DNA of 16,471 nt from an uncultured Gemmatimonadota bacterium (GCA_937136445.1 CAKZOQ010000156.1:1-16471); one strand, 5' to 3'; shown: positions 7,304 to 15,421, counted from the first letter of the stretch. Program-made: numbers and translations. Notes: a model not told the origin generated them from the sequence alone.

Positions 7304-9739
7304 CTAGTGCGACATCCCGTCGTCGTCGGACGCGCCCACGGCGACCTGACGGCGGAAGGCATCGCTGTTGACCACGCCCAGGATGAACGTGGACATGGTG
7401 TACCCGTCCTTCTCAGCCTCCGCGGCGATGGCCCGGATGGTCGGCTGGTCGTAGTACTCGATCCGCCGCCCGAGGGCGTACGCCATGAGGTTCATGGTGA
7501 AGGACCGCACCAGCGGCGTGGGTCGCTTCATCAGAGCCTCGGAGACCTCGGCCGCGGAGGACACCACCGTCCCGTCGTAGAGCTCCCCGAGGGGATCGAC
7601 GGGTACGCCCTGCTCCCGCATACGCCACCGTCCGGTCACGCCGAAGTTCTCCATGGCCACGCCGATGGGATCGATGAAGCGATGACAGGAGTTGCAGCTC
7701 GGGTTGGCCCGGTGCTGCTCGAGTCGCTCACGGGTGGTGAGCACCCGTGAGCCCTCGGTCTCCTCGACCTCGTCCAGCTCCGGCACGTTGGGCGGAGGCG
7801 GGGGCGGCGGCGTATTCAGCAGGACCTCCATGACCCACTTCCCACGAAGCACGGGAGACGTCCGGTTCCCCATGGAGGTGAGCATGAGGACGCTGCCATG
7901 GCCGAAGATGCCCCGTCTCGCCGAGCCTTCCGGGTAGGGGACGCGCTCGAAATCCTCGCCCAGGGTCGCGGCAATGCCGTAGTGCTGGGCCAGACGGTGG
8001 TTCAGGAAGGTGTAGTCCGCCTGGTAGAGATCGAGCAGGCTCCGGTCCTCGCGGACCAGGTACCCGAAGAAGAGCTCGGTCTCCCGTCGCAGGTCGGTGG
8101 CGAGCTGCTCCGAAAAGTAGGGGTACCAGAAGGCATCGGGTCGGACCCGGTCCAGATCCGGCAACCGCAGCCACTGGCTCGCGAAGCGGGTGGCCAGCGC
8201 CTCCGAACGGGGATCCTCCAGCATCCTGCGTACCTGCTCGTCCCAGCGGGGCGTCAGCTCCCCGCTCCGGGCGAGCTGGACGAGCTCGTCGTCGGGAGGA
8301 GCGCCCCAGAGGAAGAAGGAGAGGCGCGAGGCCAGCGCCATGTCGTCCAGCTCGTAGGACTCACCCTCCCCTACGCCCTCGGGCTGCGCTTCCAGCCGGA
8401 AGATGAAGTGGGGGCTGGCCAAAATGGCCTCCAGCGCCGTCCGCACGCCGGCCTCGAATCCACCCGTCGCGGCGCCCGACTCGTAGAGCTCCATGAGACC
8501 CTCCATGTCGCGCTCCTCCAGAGGACGCCGGTAGGCCCGCTCCGCCAGACCCCCGATGATGCGTTCCGCGCAAGGACGCGCCTCCTCGGTGGACAGGGGC
8601 CGGCAGACGAACACCCTGCGGCGTGCCTCGGTCTCGGCGAGGCCGGTGGGGTTCGTCGGTCCGATGATGGTCAGGTCCCGGAGGTGGGGCAGCAGCGTCA
8701 CACCATAGCCCACCGGGGCCCGCGTCCCCGCCAACGACCAGTCATGAGGTTCGAGGACGTCGTCGTAGGGGCCCCCCACCGTGCGGATGAAGGTGGCGGC
8801 GATCTTCCGCTGTCCGGATTCGATGAAGACCGGCTCGGTGCGCATCGTCCAGTTGGGGCCCAGGTCCGCATCCTCGTGGAGGACCTCGAGGGGCACCAGC
8901 GCGACCCGCTCGCCATCGACCGAAATGTCCAGATCCTCGAACCGGGCCACGTCGCCCGCCCACAGGGACAGGTCGAACACGTATTCGCCGCTGGCCGGCA
9001 CGTGGTGGTCCACCACCAGCCCGCCCCGGGTGCCGTAGGGAGCTCCCTCGACCCGGTCCCAGGCATGCTGGGACTCGTACACCGGCACGCGGTAGGTCTT
9101 GGAGGTCCTCGAGGCGCCTGCGTGCCCGAGGGCGAGGCGACTCACCTCGTTGGCGGCGTTGAGGTACGCCTCGAGGAGGGTGGACGAGAGCGTCTGCGTC
9201 ACCGCCATGTTGTCGAAGTTGGCGAGCAGCATGTCCTGGGGGAGCCAGTCGCTGGCGTCCACCTCGAGCCCCAGGAGATCCTGGATCGCCCGCTCGTACT
9301 CCGCGCGGTTCAGGCGCTGGAAGCGGCGTCCGCCCGGGTTGGGCTGCAGCTCCGCGGCGCGGTCCACCACCCGCTCGATCTCCTCGACGAGGGCGACGAG
9401 GGTGTCCCCTCCGGGACGATCCTCCCCCGGGGGGGGCATCATCGCCGCCCGGAGCTTGTTGATGACCCGCTCGGCCACCTCCGCTTGCTCGTCGGCCCGG
9501 GCGACCTGGAAGTCCTCGAGGGACAGATTTCCCCGCAGACGGCGGTCGCTGTGGCAGCGGACGCAGTAGGACTCGATGGCCTCGTCGAGCTCGGCCATGC
9601 TGGGATCGGGCGGATGACTCGCCAGGAATCCAGGCTGCACGTCGCCCGGGAGTGGGGCTCGCGGACGACCATCCACAGCCTCCACACCTGCACCCACGAG
9701 GGCGCCAAGCGCAATCATCACCAGGGCGATTCTCAACAT
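7304..9739 (-). CDS. Exported DUF1587/DUF1595/DUF1592/DUF1588/DUF1585 protein with two CxxCH heme motifs
   Basis: The 811-residue multidomain protein is of the planctomycete-type cytochrome family (PSD/PSCyt domains). The start is placed at the ATG at 9739: GGAGG lies 4 bases upstream and a signal peptide follows at once (MLRIALVMIALGALVGAG). The longer frame to 9895 adds 52 implausible residues. Domain order by residue: CVRCH (59-63), a c-type heme motif; DUF1587 about 135-200 (LNRAEYERAIQDLLG); a beta-rich carbohydrate-binding-like region about 240-355; DUF1595 about 370-420 (AYRRPLEERD); DUF1592 about 427-545 (ILASPHFIFRLE, RLSFFLWGAPPDDEL); DUF1588 about 606-656 (GNRTSPVLRGKWVMEVLL, then seven Pro); CNSCH at 682-686 followed by RFIDPIGVAMENF; DUF1585 about 710-798. 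It is the first gene of the operon. Electron transfer is inferred from the heme motifs; the substrate is unknown. Confidence 0.93.
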   Translation of the reverse strand: MLRIALVMIALGALVGAGVEAVDGRPRAPLPGDVQPGFLASHPPDPSMAELDEAIESYCVRCHSDRRLRGNLSLEDFQVARADEQAEVAERVINKLRAAMMPPPGEDRPGGDTLVALVEEIERVVDRAAELQPNPGGRRFQRLNRAEYERAIQDLLGLEVDASDWLPQDMLLANFDNMAVTQTLSSTLLEAYLNAANEVSRLALGHAGASRTSKTYRVPVYESQHAWDRVEGAPYGTRGGLVVDHHVPASGEYVFDLSLWAGDVARFEDLDISVDGERVALVPLEVLHEDADLGPNWTMRTEPVFIESGQRKIAATFIRTVGGPYDDVLEPHDWSLAGTRAPVGYGVTLLPHLRDLTIIGPTNPTGLAETEARRRVFVCRPLSTEEARPCAERIIGGLAERAYRRPLEERDMEGLMELYESGAATGGFEAGVRTALEAILASPHFIFRLEAQPEGVGEGESYELDDMALASRLSFFLWGAPPDDELVQLARSGELTPRWDEQVRRMLEDPRSEALATRFASQWLRLPDLDRVRPDAFWYPYFSEQLATDLRRETELFFGYLVREDRSLLDLYQADYTFLNHRLAQHYGIAATLGEDFERVPYPEGSARRGIFGHGSVLMLTSMGNRTSPVLRGKWVMEVLLNTPPPPPPPNVPELDEVEETEGSRVLTTRERLEQHRANPSCNSCHRFIDPIGVAMENFGVTGRWRMREQGVPVDPLGELYDGTVVSSAAEVSEALMKRPTPLVRSFTMNLMAYALGRRIEYYDQPTIRAIAAEAEKDGYTMSTFILGVVNSDAFRRQVAVGASDDDGMSH

Positions 9740-9769
9740 GCGGCCTCCAAGCCGACCTTCGACCGGGAG

Positions 9770-9799
9770 AAGGTACGCGCCATCTGCACCCGAAGGCAA
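9770..9799 (-). promoter_or_regulatory. Candidate promoter for the DUF1592-DUF1552-ankyrin operon
   Basis: Read on the minus strand: TTGCCT (9794-9799), an 18-base spacer, TACCTT (9770-9775), 30 bases before the ATG at 9739. It shares the TTGC / TA form with other candidate promoters here. It lies inside the rejected N-terminal extension, which supports the short start. Weak consensus match; by eye only. Confidence 0.33.
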
Positions 9800-9812
9800 A
9801 CCTTCCTTCGGG
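9789..9812. promoter_or_regulatory. Inverted repeat in the divergent intergenic region, possible operator
   Basis: Arms CCCGAAGG (9789-9796) and CCTTCGGG (9805-9812) are exact complements separated by 8 bases. The left arm covers the candidate -35 of the DUF1592 operon. A second short inverted repeat, GGGGTC / GACCCC, follows at once. It could be a repressor site controlling the operon or the divergent lipoprotein, or an RNA hairpin. No regulator gene is nearby. Confidence 0.35.
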
Positions 9813-9927
9813 GTCCCGACCCCCGGTACACGGCCAGGGAAGCCGGCTTGCGGCGCGGGATCGAGGGACGCACTCTGGGGCCTCGACCCACCCACGGGTG
9901 CCCATCCCAGAGACTCAAGGGGAAGCC

Positions 9928-10896
9928 ATGAAAGCCTCGGCCGTCATCTCCATCCTCGCCGGCGCGCTTCTGGCCGCCTGTGCCGGCCCCGACCAGACCT
10001 CGGACCAGCCACCCGCCGATACGGCCGATGCCGCCGCCGCCGCCGTGGCCAATCATCAGCTCGCATGGGTCGATCGCACGGGAACGACCCAGGGGACGAT
10101 GGGTCCTGCCATGAACTCCATCCTGGACCCGTCGATCTCCCCGGCGGGCGACGCGGTGGCGGTTCGTGGCCGCGCCTCCGAGGGGGACACCGACCACCTC
10201 TACATCCTCGAAGGGGATTCGGCTCGGCGCCTGACGAGCAACGAAGGCTTCGAGCGGCACATGATCTGGTCCCCCGACGGGTCGCGCATCGCGTATTCGC
10301 TCCAGAGCCCGGGTGGGGTCTCCAACCTCTACGTCCGCGACGCGGAGGGGTCGGGCGGGGACGAGCCGCTGGTCGTCAGTGAGGGCATGCACAAGTGGTA
10401 TCCGTCCTGGACCCCCGACGGTTCGACCCTCGTCTTCCACACCAACGACCCCGAGACCGAGGCGCGGGACCTGTGGTACGTGGACGCCGCCACCGGCGAA
10501 ACGGGGGTGCTCGTCGATGATCCGGGCATCCAGGCGCTCGCTCGCCTCTCTCGCGACGGTCGGTTCGTGGCCTATCAGTCCGACGAGACGGGACAGATGG
10601 AGGTGTGGGTGACCACCTTCCCGGCCTCCGACGCCCGTTGGAGGGTCTCCCAGAACGGAGGTACCTGGCCCAAGTGGAGCGACGACGAGCTCTTCTACTG
10701 GGAGGGCAACACCCTCATGGCCGTCGGCTTCACGGACGAGGGAGGATTCACGCCGGAACCGCCCCAGAGCCTCTTCACCGGGGCCCAGGCCGGCATGGGT
10801 GCCGACAACATGATGACCTCCTACAACCCCGAGTACGACGTCCTTCCGGACGGTACCCGCTTCGTCGTCACCCGACGGGTGGACGGCGCCGGCTGA
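9928..10896 (+). CDS. TolB-like (PD40/WD40) beta-propeller lipoprotein
   Basis: The 322-residue predicted lipoprotein has the start at ATG 9928, chosen because AAGGGGA lies just upstream and a lipoprotein signal follows directly (MKASAVISILAGALLAAC, lipidation at C18). A short Ala/Asp linker leads to propeller blades: LDPSISPAGDAVAVRG, MIWSPDGSRIAYS (about 113), PSWTPDGSTLVFH (about 161), ARLSRDGRFVAYQSDETG (about 206), and ELFYWEGNTLMAVGF (about 250). The series closes with EYDVLPDGTRFVVTRR. The blade wording closely resembles the sensor half found behind Ser/Thr kinase domains in Gemmatimonadota, but no kinase is present, so this is a stand-alone envelope version. It is divergent from the DUF1592 operon and convergent with susD. 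A binding or scaffolding role is inferred; the ligand is unknown. Confidence 0.85.
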   Translation: MKASAVISILAGALLAACAGPDQTSDQPPADTADAAAAAVANHQLAWVDRTGTTQGTMGPAMNSILDPSISPAGDAVAVRGRASEGDTDHLYILEGDSARRLTSNEGFERHMIWSPDGSRIAYSLQSPGGVSNLYVRDAEGSGGDEPLVVSEGMHKWYPSWTPDGSTLVFHTNDPETEARDLWYVDAATGETGVLVDDPGIQALARLSRDGRFVAYQSDETGQMEVWVTTFPASDARWRVSQNGGTWPKWSDDELFYWEGNTLMAVGFTDEGGFTPEPPQSLFTGAQAGMGADNMMTSYNPEYDVLPDGTRFVVTRRVDGAG

Positions 10897-10904
10897 CCGG
10901 CGCC
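10885..10904. terminator. GC-rich hairpin containing the stop codon, between convergent genes
   Basis: GGCGCCGG (10885-10892) and CCGGCGCC (10897-10904) form a perfect 8-base stem. The loop CTGA holds the TGA stop of the propeller lipoprotein. It lies 14 bases beyond the susD stop on the other strand, so it may end both transcripts. It has no T-run on either side, so intrinsic termination is uncertain. Confidence 0.45.
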
Positions 10905-10918
10905 GCCCAGCTCCCGGG

Positions 10919-12319
10919 TCAGTTCACGTAGACCCGGCGAGCGATGTCGGGCGTAAGGTTGGGGTTGTTCGAGATCTCCTCGGGGGCCGGAGGCCACCTC
11001 AGGTGCACGCCCGCAGCCTGGTTCTGATCGAACCAGCGATACGGTGTGATCTCGTAGTACCGCATGTCCTGCCAGCGGCGCATCTCCAACCAGAACTCGG
11101 CCTGCCGCTCGTGCTTCAACTGGTCGTAGATCTGGTCGGCGTCGGAGCTGGAGAAGTCCGACAGGTCCGAGAGGGGACGCTCAGGCGGCCAGCCCCGGTC
11201 GGCCGGAGCCCAGTCTCCGGAGGAGGTCCGCACCCGGGCCGCCGCGCGGACCTGATTGATCCAGTCCACCGCCTCCTCCAGGTCGCCGGCGAGAAGGCGC
11301 GCCTCGGCGATGATGAGCATGGCTTCCGCGGCTCGGCTCACGGGGAGCTCGGCTTCGCGAGCGGCGAACTTCAGGTTGAACGAGGTGTTCCCCAGCGGCT
11401 CCGTCCGTACCTCTTCTTCATGGGGCAGTCTCGGGTCCCACTCCCCTGTAACCGGATCCTCCACGAAGAGGTAGCTCTCGTCCATCCGGTTCACTCCTCC
11501 GAAGGGCCCTCCGAGGAGGGCCATGTCGTTGGAGGGACCGGGGGCACCGTATCGGAGGGCGATCCGATAGTCGGGATCGGCGGCGAGCGCCTCGCGTGCC
11601 GCGGCCTCGGCCTGCTGGAACAGACCCGGGTTCTCGTTCCCGCGAAGGTGGAGCTCCTCGAAGTAGAGGGACCGGTAGGCCCGGGCGATCTGCCCGAGGG
11701 ATCCTGCCCGCAGGTTCGCCTCACCGGCCGCCCCGGCGATGGACGCCGCGGACTCGAACCGTTCGATGGCGTCCTGGAGGACGTCGATGGGGCCTCGAAG
11801 CCCGTCTTCCGGGCCGTAGACGATCACGTTGTAGTGGTCGGCCAGCGTGATGCGCGCCAGCCCCCCGAAGAAGTGGGCCTCCGCGACGCGACGGTCCGAA
11901 CCGGGGTTTTCGACGAGCTCGGAGATCCGGTCCACCATCTCGTCGGCGAGCCAGCGGGCCTGCGCCAGGTCCCGCCAGTGAAGCTCCACGGAGGAGTTCG
12001 AGGCGAGCCGGTTCCCGCGCATGGCATCCACGTTCTCGAGCTGCGTGCTGGGATGGAAGATCTCTCCGTTGAGGAGTCCGGCCCGCACGTTCAGGTCGGA
12101 ATACGGACCTGTGATGTTGCCTTCGGCGGTGCGTCCCAGCGACTCGAGAAGGCCCGGGGATTCCAGGTCTTCATCCAGAAGACTCCCGGGGTTCTCCACT
12201 TCGAAGATGTCGCCGCACCCCGCGACCATGAGGGCGAGGCCCAGGACGAGGCCGAGCACCGTCCCCTTCCCGACCCGTCCCGCCCGCCCGTCGCTGTCGA
12301 TCCGTTCGTGATGTCGCAT
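10919..12319 (-). CDS. SusD/RagB family outer-membrane nutrient-binding lipoprotein
   Basis: SusD-like proteins sit on the cell surface as the lid of a SusC channel and capture the substrate. The start chosen is ATG 12319, with GGAG 6 bases upstream, giving 466 residues. An in-frame ATG at 12334 would overlap the susC stop as TGATG and add five residues, and is also possible. A lipoprotein signal ends in LALMVAGC (lipidation at C35), followed by GDIFEVENPG, the usual SusD opening. The body is helical and TPR-like. RAAEAMLIIAEARLLAGD (about 327-345) and LKHERQAEFWLEMRRWQDM (about 400-418) are the SusD signatures, and the C-terminus is IARRVYVN. It is second in the operon after susC. The substrate is unknown, because no glycosidase or peptidase gene accompanies the pair. 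Confidence 0.9.
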   Translation of the reverse strand: MRHHERIDSDGRAGRVGKGTVLGLVLGLALMVAGCGDIFEVENPGSLLDEDLESPGLLESLGRTAEGNITGPYSDLNVRAGLLNGEIFHPSTQLENVDAMRGNRLASNSSVELHWRDLAQARWLADEMVDRISELVENPGSDRRVAEAHFFGGLARITLADHYNVIVYGPEDGLRGPIDVLQDAIERFESAASIAGAAGEANLRAGSLGQIARAYRSLYFEELHLRGNENPGLFQQAEAAAREALAADPDYRIALRYGAPGPSNDMALLGGPFGGVNRMDESYLFVEDPVTGEWDPRLPHEEEVRTEPLGNTSFNLKFAAREAELPVSRAAEAMLIIAEARLLAGDLEEAVDWINQVRAAARVRTSSGDWAPADRGWPPERPLSDLSDFSSSDADQIYDQLKHERQAEFWLEMRRWQDMRYYEITPYRWFDQNQAAGVHLRWPPAPEEISNNPNLTPDIARRVYVN

Positions 12320-12333
12320 GCTCGTCTCCGGCA

Positions 12334-15315
12334 TCAGAAGGTGGCCCTCAGGGAAAAGACGAACCGCCTGGGAGGCGGCGTCTTCAGATAGTCGACGTTC
12401 TGCGTGAACACGTTCTCCCCCTGGCCCGCCTCGATGCCTCGGGTGCCGGGATCCACCCAACCCTTTTTGAAGTCGCTGAAGTAGTCGGTGAAGACGAAGA
12501 CGTTTCGGACGCCCAGGCTGAGCGTCATCTGGGACGACCCGAGGGGCGCCGTCCAGGTTTCGGGCAGCCGGACGGCCAGGTTCGCCTCGGACCACCGGAG
12601 GTAGTCTCCGTCGTAGATGGTGTTGCTGATGACGCCGTTGTGCTTCCGGCCGTACTCGTCGACCAACGCCCTCTTCTCTTCGATGCTCGTGTTCGGATCG
12701 TTGAGCGCGAACTCGAGCTGCGCCACCAGCGGGCTGTTGCCCAGAGCGTTGCGGAGGTGGTCCGTCTCGTTGGACACGATGAAGCCACCGGCGCCCTCGA
12801 AGACGTTCCGGAAGGAGAAGTTGCCGAAGTTCATCACGCTGCCGATGTCGATGGTCCAGTTCGGCTGCGGCCTCCCGATGATGGCGAGAGAGTCGGTGCC
12901 GTCGGCGGCCTGGAGGATGTTGGGCGCAATGTCCCTCCGGCTCGTGAGCGACTCGATGGGCCCGGACAGCAGGTAGGGCTCGTCGGGATCCACGATGGGT
13001 GCGATCCAGATCCCCGGCCACAGCCCCTCATAGAGCGAGTGGAACCGTCGGCGGCTCCCCAGCCGGAAGTCCTGGAGCCCGCCGAGATCCTCGACCCACT
13101 GGTCGAGGTAGGTCGGGCTCACCGTGAGATTCCAGCCGAAGTTGGAGCCCTGGATGAGCTGCGTCTGGGTGATGAGCTCCAGACCCCAGCTCTTCAGGGT
13201 GCCCAGGTTCCGCAGCTGGGGCTCGGTGAAGCCGCTCCCCGGGGAAGGTGGCACCGGGAGGAGCGCGTCGCGGGTGGTCTGATTGAAGTAGACCAGCTCG
13301 ACGCCGAAGCGGCCATCGAACATGCCGCCCTCCAGCCCCACCTCGATCTCCGTGGACCGCTCGGGCTTGAGCTCCGGATTGCCCAGGTTCTCCGGCTCGA
13401 TGTAGCCCCCGATGACGCTGCTGTTCGGGTCCCAGGTCCTCTGCGCGTCGAACGCGCCGGGCTGGAGGCCCGACGATCCGACGGCGGCCCGGAGACGGAA
13501 CTCGTCCATGAAGCCGACGTTCCAGAAGTCGTGGTCCGAGACGACCCAGGAGAGCCCCGCCTTGGGGTAGGCCTGGAGGCCGAAGTCGTCTCCGAAGGCG
13601 GAGTTGCCGTCGAAGCGTGCGCCGGCGGTGAAGAAGAGGAGATCGTCCAGCCCCACCTGGCCCTGTACGAAGACGCCGGCGTTGATGACCTCCTCGAACT
13701 CCTCGGTGACCGTCGTGACCTCGGCGCCCCCGCTCAGCGTCTTCAGCGTGGGGGAGCCGAACTCACGGACGATGGTCTCCTCGTAGCTGCTCGCTTCGGC
13801 AAAGCTCTGGCCCCCGAAGGTCAGGGTGCCGATCAAGCGGTCGGTGAGCTGGTTCTCCCAGTGGGTGCTGAAGTCGATGGTCGTGGTGGAACGTCGCCGG
13901 TTGAGCACGTCCCGGGTGCCGGTGACCTGCTCCGGCACGACGCCCTGGGGGAAGAAGCCGGTCTGGCGCGTATCGACCAGGTTGTACCCCACCTGCAGCG
14001 TGGAGGAGAGGCCATCCGCCCACTGATAGCGGAGCTGACCGCTCACCAGCGTGTTGATGGACTCCTGGTAGTTCTCGGTGATGAGGGACGCGACGGTCGG
14101 GGTGAAGGTGCCGTTGGGGTTCCCCTCCGAGGCCTGGAGTGGGTTGCCGAGCATGAGGTTGCCGAAGACGTCGCCCCAACCCGGTGTGGCGGTCTGCAGG
14201 TTGCGTCGCACGACGCTCACGCCGATGTCGCTCGACAGGCGCTCGGTGTGGGTGAAGTCGAAGGAGGCCCGGGCCGACTGCAGGGACAGTTCGTTGTTCG
14301 GGGAGGGGTTCACCTCCTCCATGATGCGACCCGACAGGTAGTAGCGCGTCCCCTCCGAACCGCCCCGGACCGAGAGCGAGTAGTTCTGGTGGTACCCGAA
14401 CTCCTCGTACTCGCCGTAGGGGTTCTCACAGAGGATCGCGCTGGCGTCGGGGTCGTAGGCGCAGTTGTCGTCGAACTCCCGCGGGAAGGCCAGGTGCTGC
14501 AGGTCGGTGGAGAAGCTGTAGACCGGCGCGCCGACCTGTCCCCGCTTGGTGAAGATCTGGATGACCCCGCTCGAGGCCTCCGTCCCGAAGAGGGTCGCCG
14601 CCGCCGCGCCCTTGATGACCTCCACCCGATCGATGTCCTGCGGGTTGATGTCGGCCAGGCGATCGGTGGTGACGGATTCGGCGGACTCCGGGCTGTTCTC
14701 GATGCGAACGCCGTCCACGTAGATGAGCGGCCCCTGCCGCTGGCTCACGCTGGACGTTCCTCGCAGCACGATGGAGCTGCCCGCTCCGGTCTGCCCCCCG
14801 GACATGAGCCCGCGAGCGCCCGGCAGCCGTCCCACGAGTGCGTCGGCGACGCCGGTGATGGGCGCGATCTCCAGGGCGTCGCTGGTCACCGAAGTGACCG
14901 TCTGGCCCAGCCGCCTGCGCTGGGTGGGAGCTCCCGTCCCCGTCACCACGATCTCGTCGAGGTCGAGGGCCACGGATTCGAGCTGGAAGTTCACCTCGGC
15001 GGTCTCGCCGGCGGTGACGGTGACGGTCTCGGTGGCTCCGCCGAACCCGATGGAGGACACGGCGAGGGTGTGGGTCCCGACGGGGACCGACACGATGAGG
15101 AACCGTCCGTTCGCCCGGGTGAGGCTCCCCACGTTCAGCGACTGAACGAAGACCTGGGCGTTGGCCAGAGGTCGACCCGAGGACGCGTCGGTGATCTGGC
15201 CCGAAATGGAGCCCGTCGCCTGGGCCGAAAGGGGCCCGCTGGTTGCTACCAGCAAGGCGACGATTGTCGCTGGAATCCACGCTGCACGTGCAGCACTCGG
15301 TAACCCTGGACGCAT
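12334..15315 (-). CDS. SusC/RagA family TonB-dependent outer-membrane transporter
   Basis: The 993-residue TonB-powered importer forms the barrel of a SusCD complex. Order of parts: signal peptide about 1-32 (TIVALLVATSGPLSAQA); carboxypeptidase-regulatory-like domain 35-113 (GQITDASSGRPLANAQVFV); TonB-box-like EIVVTGTG 121-128; plug about 133-260 with LIYVDGVRI, DIDRVEVIKGAAAATLFG and SGVIQIFTKRG; then the beta-barrel, ending in RRFVFSLRATF with the terminal Phe used for barrel assembly. One pair of Cys lies early in the barrel (NCAYDPDASAILCENPY). AAGGGGG lies 5 bases before the ATG at 15315. The stop overlaps or nearly touches the susD start, so the two are cotranscribed. Length and domain order are normal for the family. 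The substrate cannot be read from sequence. Confidence 0.95.
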   Translation of the reverse strand: MRPGLPSAARAAWIPATIVALLVATSGPLSAQATGSISGQITDASSGRPLANAQVFVQSLNVGSLTRANGRFLIVSVPVGTHTLAVSSIGFGGATETVTVTAGETAEVNFQLESVALDLDEIVVTGTGAPTQRRRLGQTVTSVTSDALEIAPITGVADALVGRLPGARGLMSGGQTGAGSSIVLRGTSSVSQRQGPLIYVDGVRIENSPESAESVTTDRLADINPQDIDRVEVIKGAAAATLFGTEASSGVIQIFTKRGQVGAPVYSFSTDLQHLAFPREFDDNCAYDPDASAILCENPYGEYEEFGYHQNYSLSVRGGSEGTRYYLSGRIMEEVNPSPNNELSLQSARASFDFTHTERLSSDIGVSVVRRNLQTATPGWGDVFGNLMLGNPLQASEGNPNGTFTPTVASLITENYQESINTLVSGQLRYQWADGLSSTLQVGYNLVDTRQTGFFPQGVVPEQVTGTRDVLNRRRSTTTIDFSTHWENQLTDRLIGTLTFGGQSFAEASSYEETIVREFGSPTLKTLSGGAEVTTVTEEFEEVINAGVFVQGQVGLDDLLFFTAGARFDGNSAFGDDFGLQAYPKAGLSWVVSDHDFWNVGFMDEFRLRAAVGSSGLQPGAFDAQRTWDPNSSVIGGYIEPENLGNPELKPERSTEIEVGLEGGMFDGRFGVELVYFNQTTRDALLPVPPSPGSGFTEPQLRNLGTLKSWGLELITQTQLIQGSNFGWNLTVSPTYLDQWVEDLGGLQDFRLGSRRRFHSLYEGLWPGIWIAPIVDPDEPYLLSGPIESLTSRRDIAPNILQAADGTDSLAIIGRPQPNWTIDIGSVMNFGNFSFRNVFEGAGGFIVSNETDHLRNALGNSPLVAQLEFALNDPNTSIEEKRALVDEYGRKHNGVISNTIYDGDYLRWSEANLAVRLPETWTAPLGSSQMTLSLGVRNVFVFTDYFSDFKKGWVDPGTRGIEAGQGENVFTQNVDYLKTPPPRRFVFSLRATF

Positions 15316-15366
15316 ACCGCCCCCTTGCCGATGTCAACAAACGACCGAACCTGCGTGTCGGGGTCG

Positions 15367-15395
15367 GTATTAACCCCGGGGTTCTGTCGGCGCAA
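15367..15395 (-). promoter_or_regulatory. Candidate promoter for susC-susD, with palindrome in the spacer
   Basis: On the minus strand: TTGCGC (15390-15395), a 17-base spacer, TAATAC (15367-15372), about 50 bases before the susC ATG. The perfect 12-base palindrome AACCCCGGGGTT (15372-15383) overlaps the -10 edge and spacer, a position suited to a repressor or activator. Consensus matches are partial. Confidence 0.4.
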
Positions 15396-15421
15396 GGGAA
15401 ATCCGCAGCCAACGGTGGCCG

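Noticed and set aside
9740..9895. 52-residue extension of the DUF1592 protein
   Set aside because: It would bury the signal peptide, has no ribosome binding site of its own that I can see, and covers the candidate promoter.
9652..9927. 92-residue extension of the propeller lipoprotein
   Set aside because: It overlaps the divergent gene and precedes a textbook lipoprotein signal with its own ribosome binding site.
7898..9931. 677-residue open frame on the + strand opposite the DUF1592 gene
   Set aside because: No domain is visible, and it overlaps the whole conserved gene and the start of the propeller lipoprotein.
12335..13021. Long N-terminal extension of the SusD frame
   Set aside because: It is the shadow of the 3' end of susC. 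The lipoprotein signal begins after the ATG at 12319 or 12334.
12640..15303. 887-residue open frame on the + strand opposite susC
   Set aside because: It is a mirror of the susC gene caused by high GC in the third codon position. It has no recognisable domain, no signal peptide and a composition rich in Arg/Gly/Val/Asp, while susC itself is unmistakable.
15332..15337. Perfect TTGACA on the minus strand upstream of susC
   Set aside because: It is only about 17 bases from the start codon, so a matching -10 would fall on or inside the start of the gene; probably chance.
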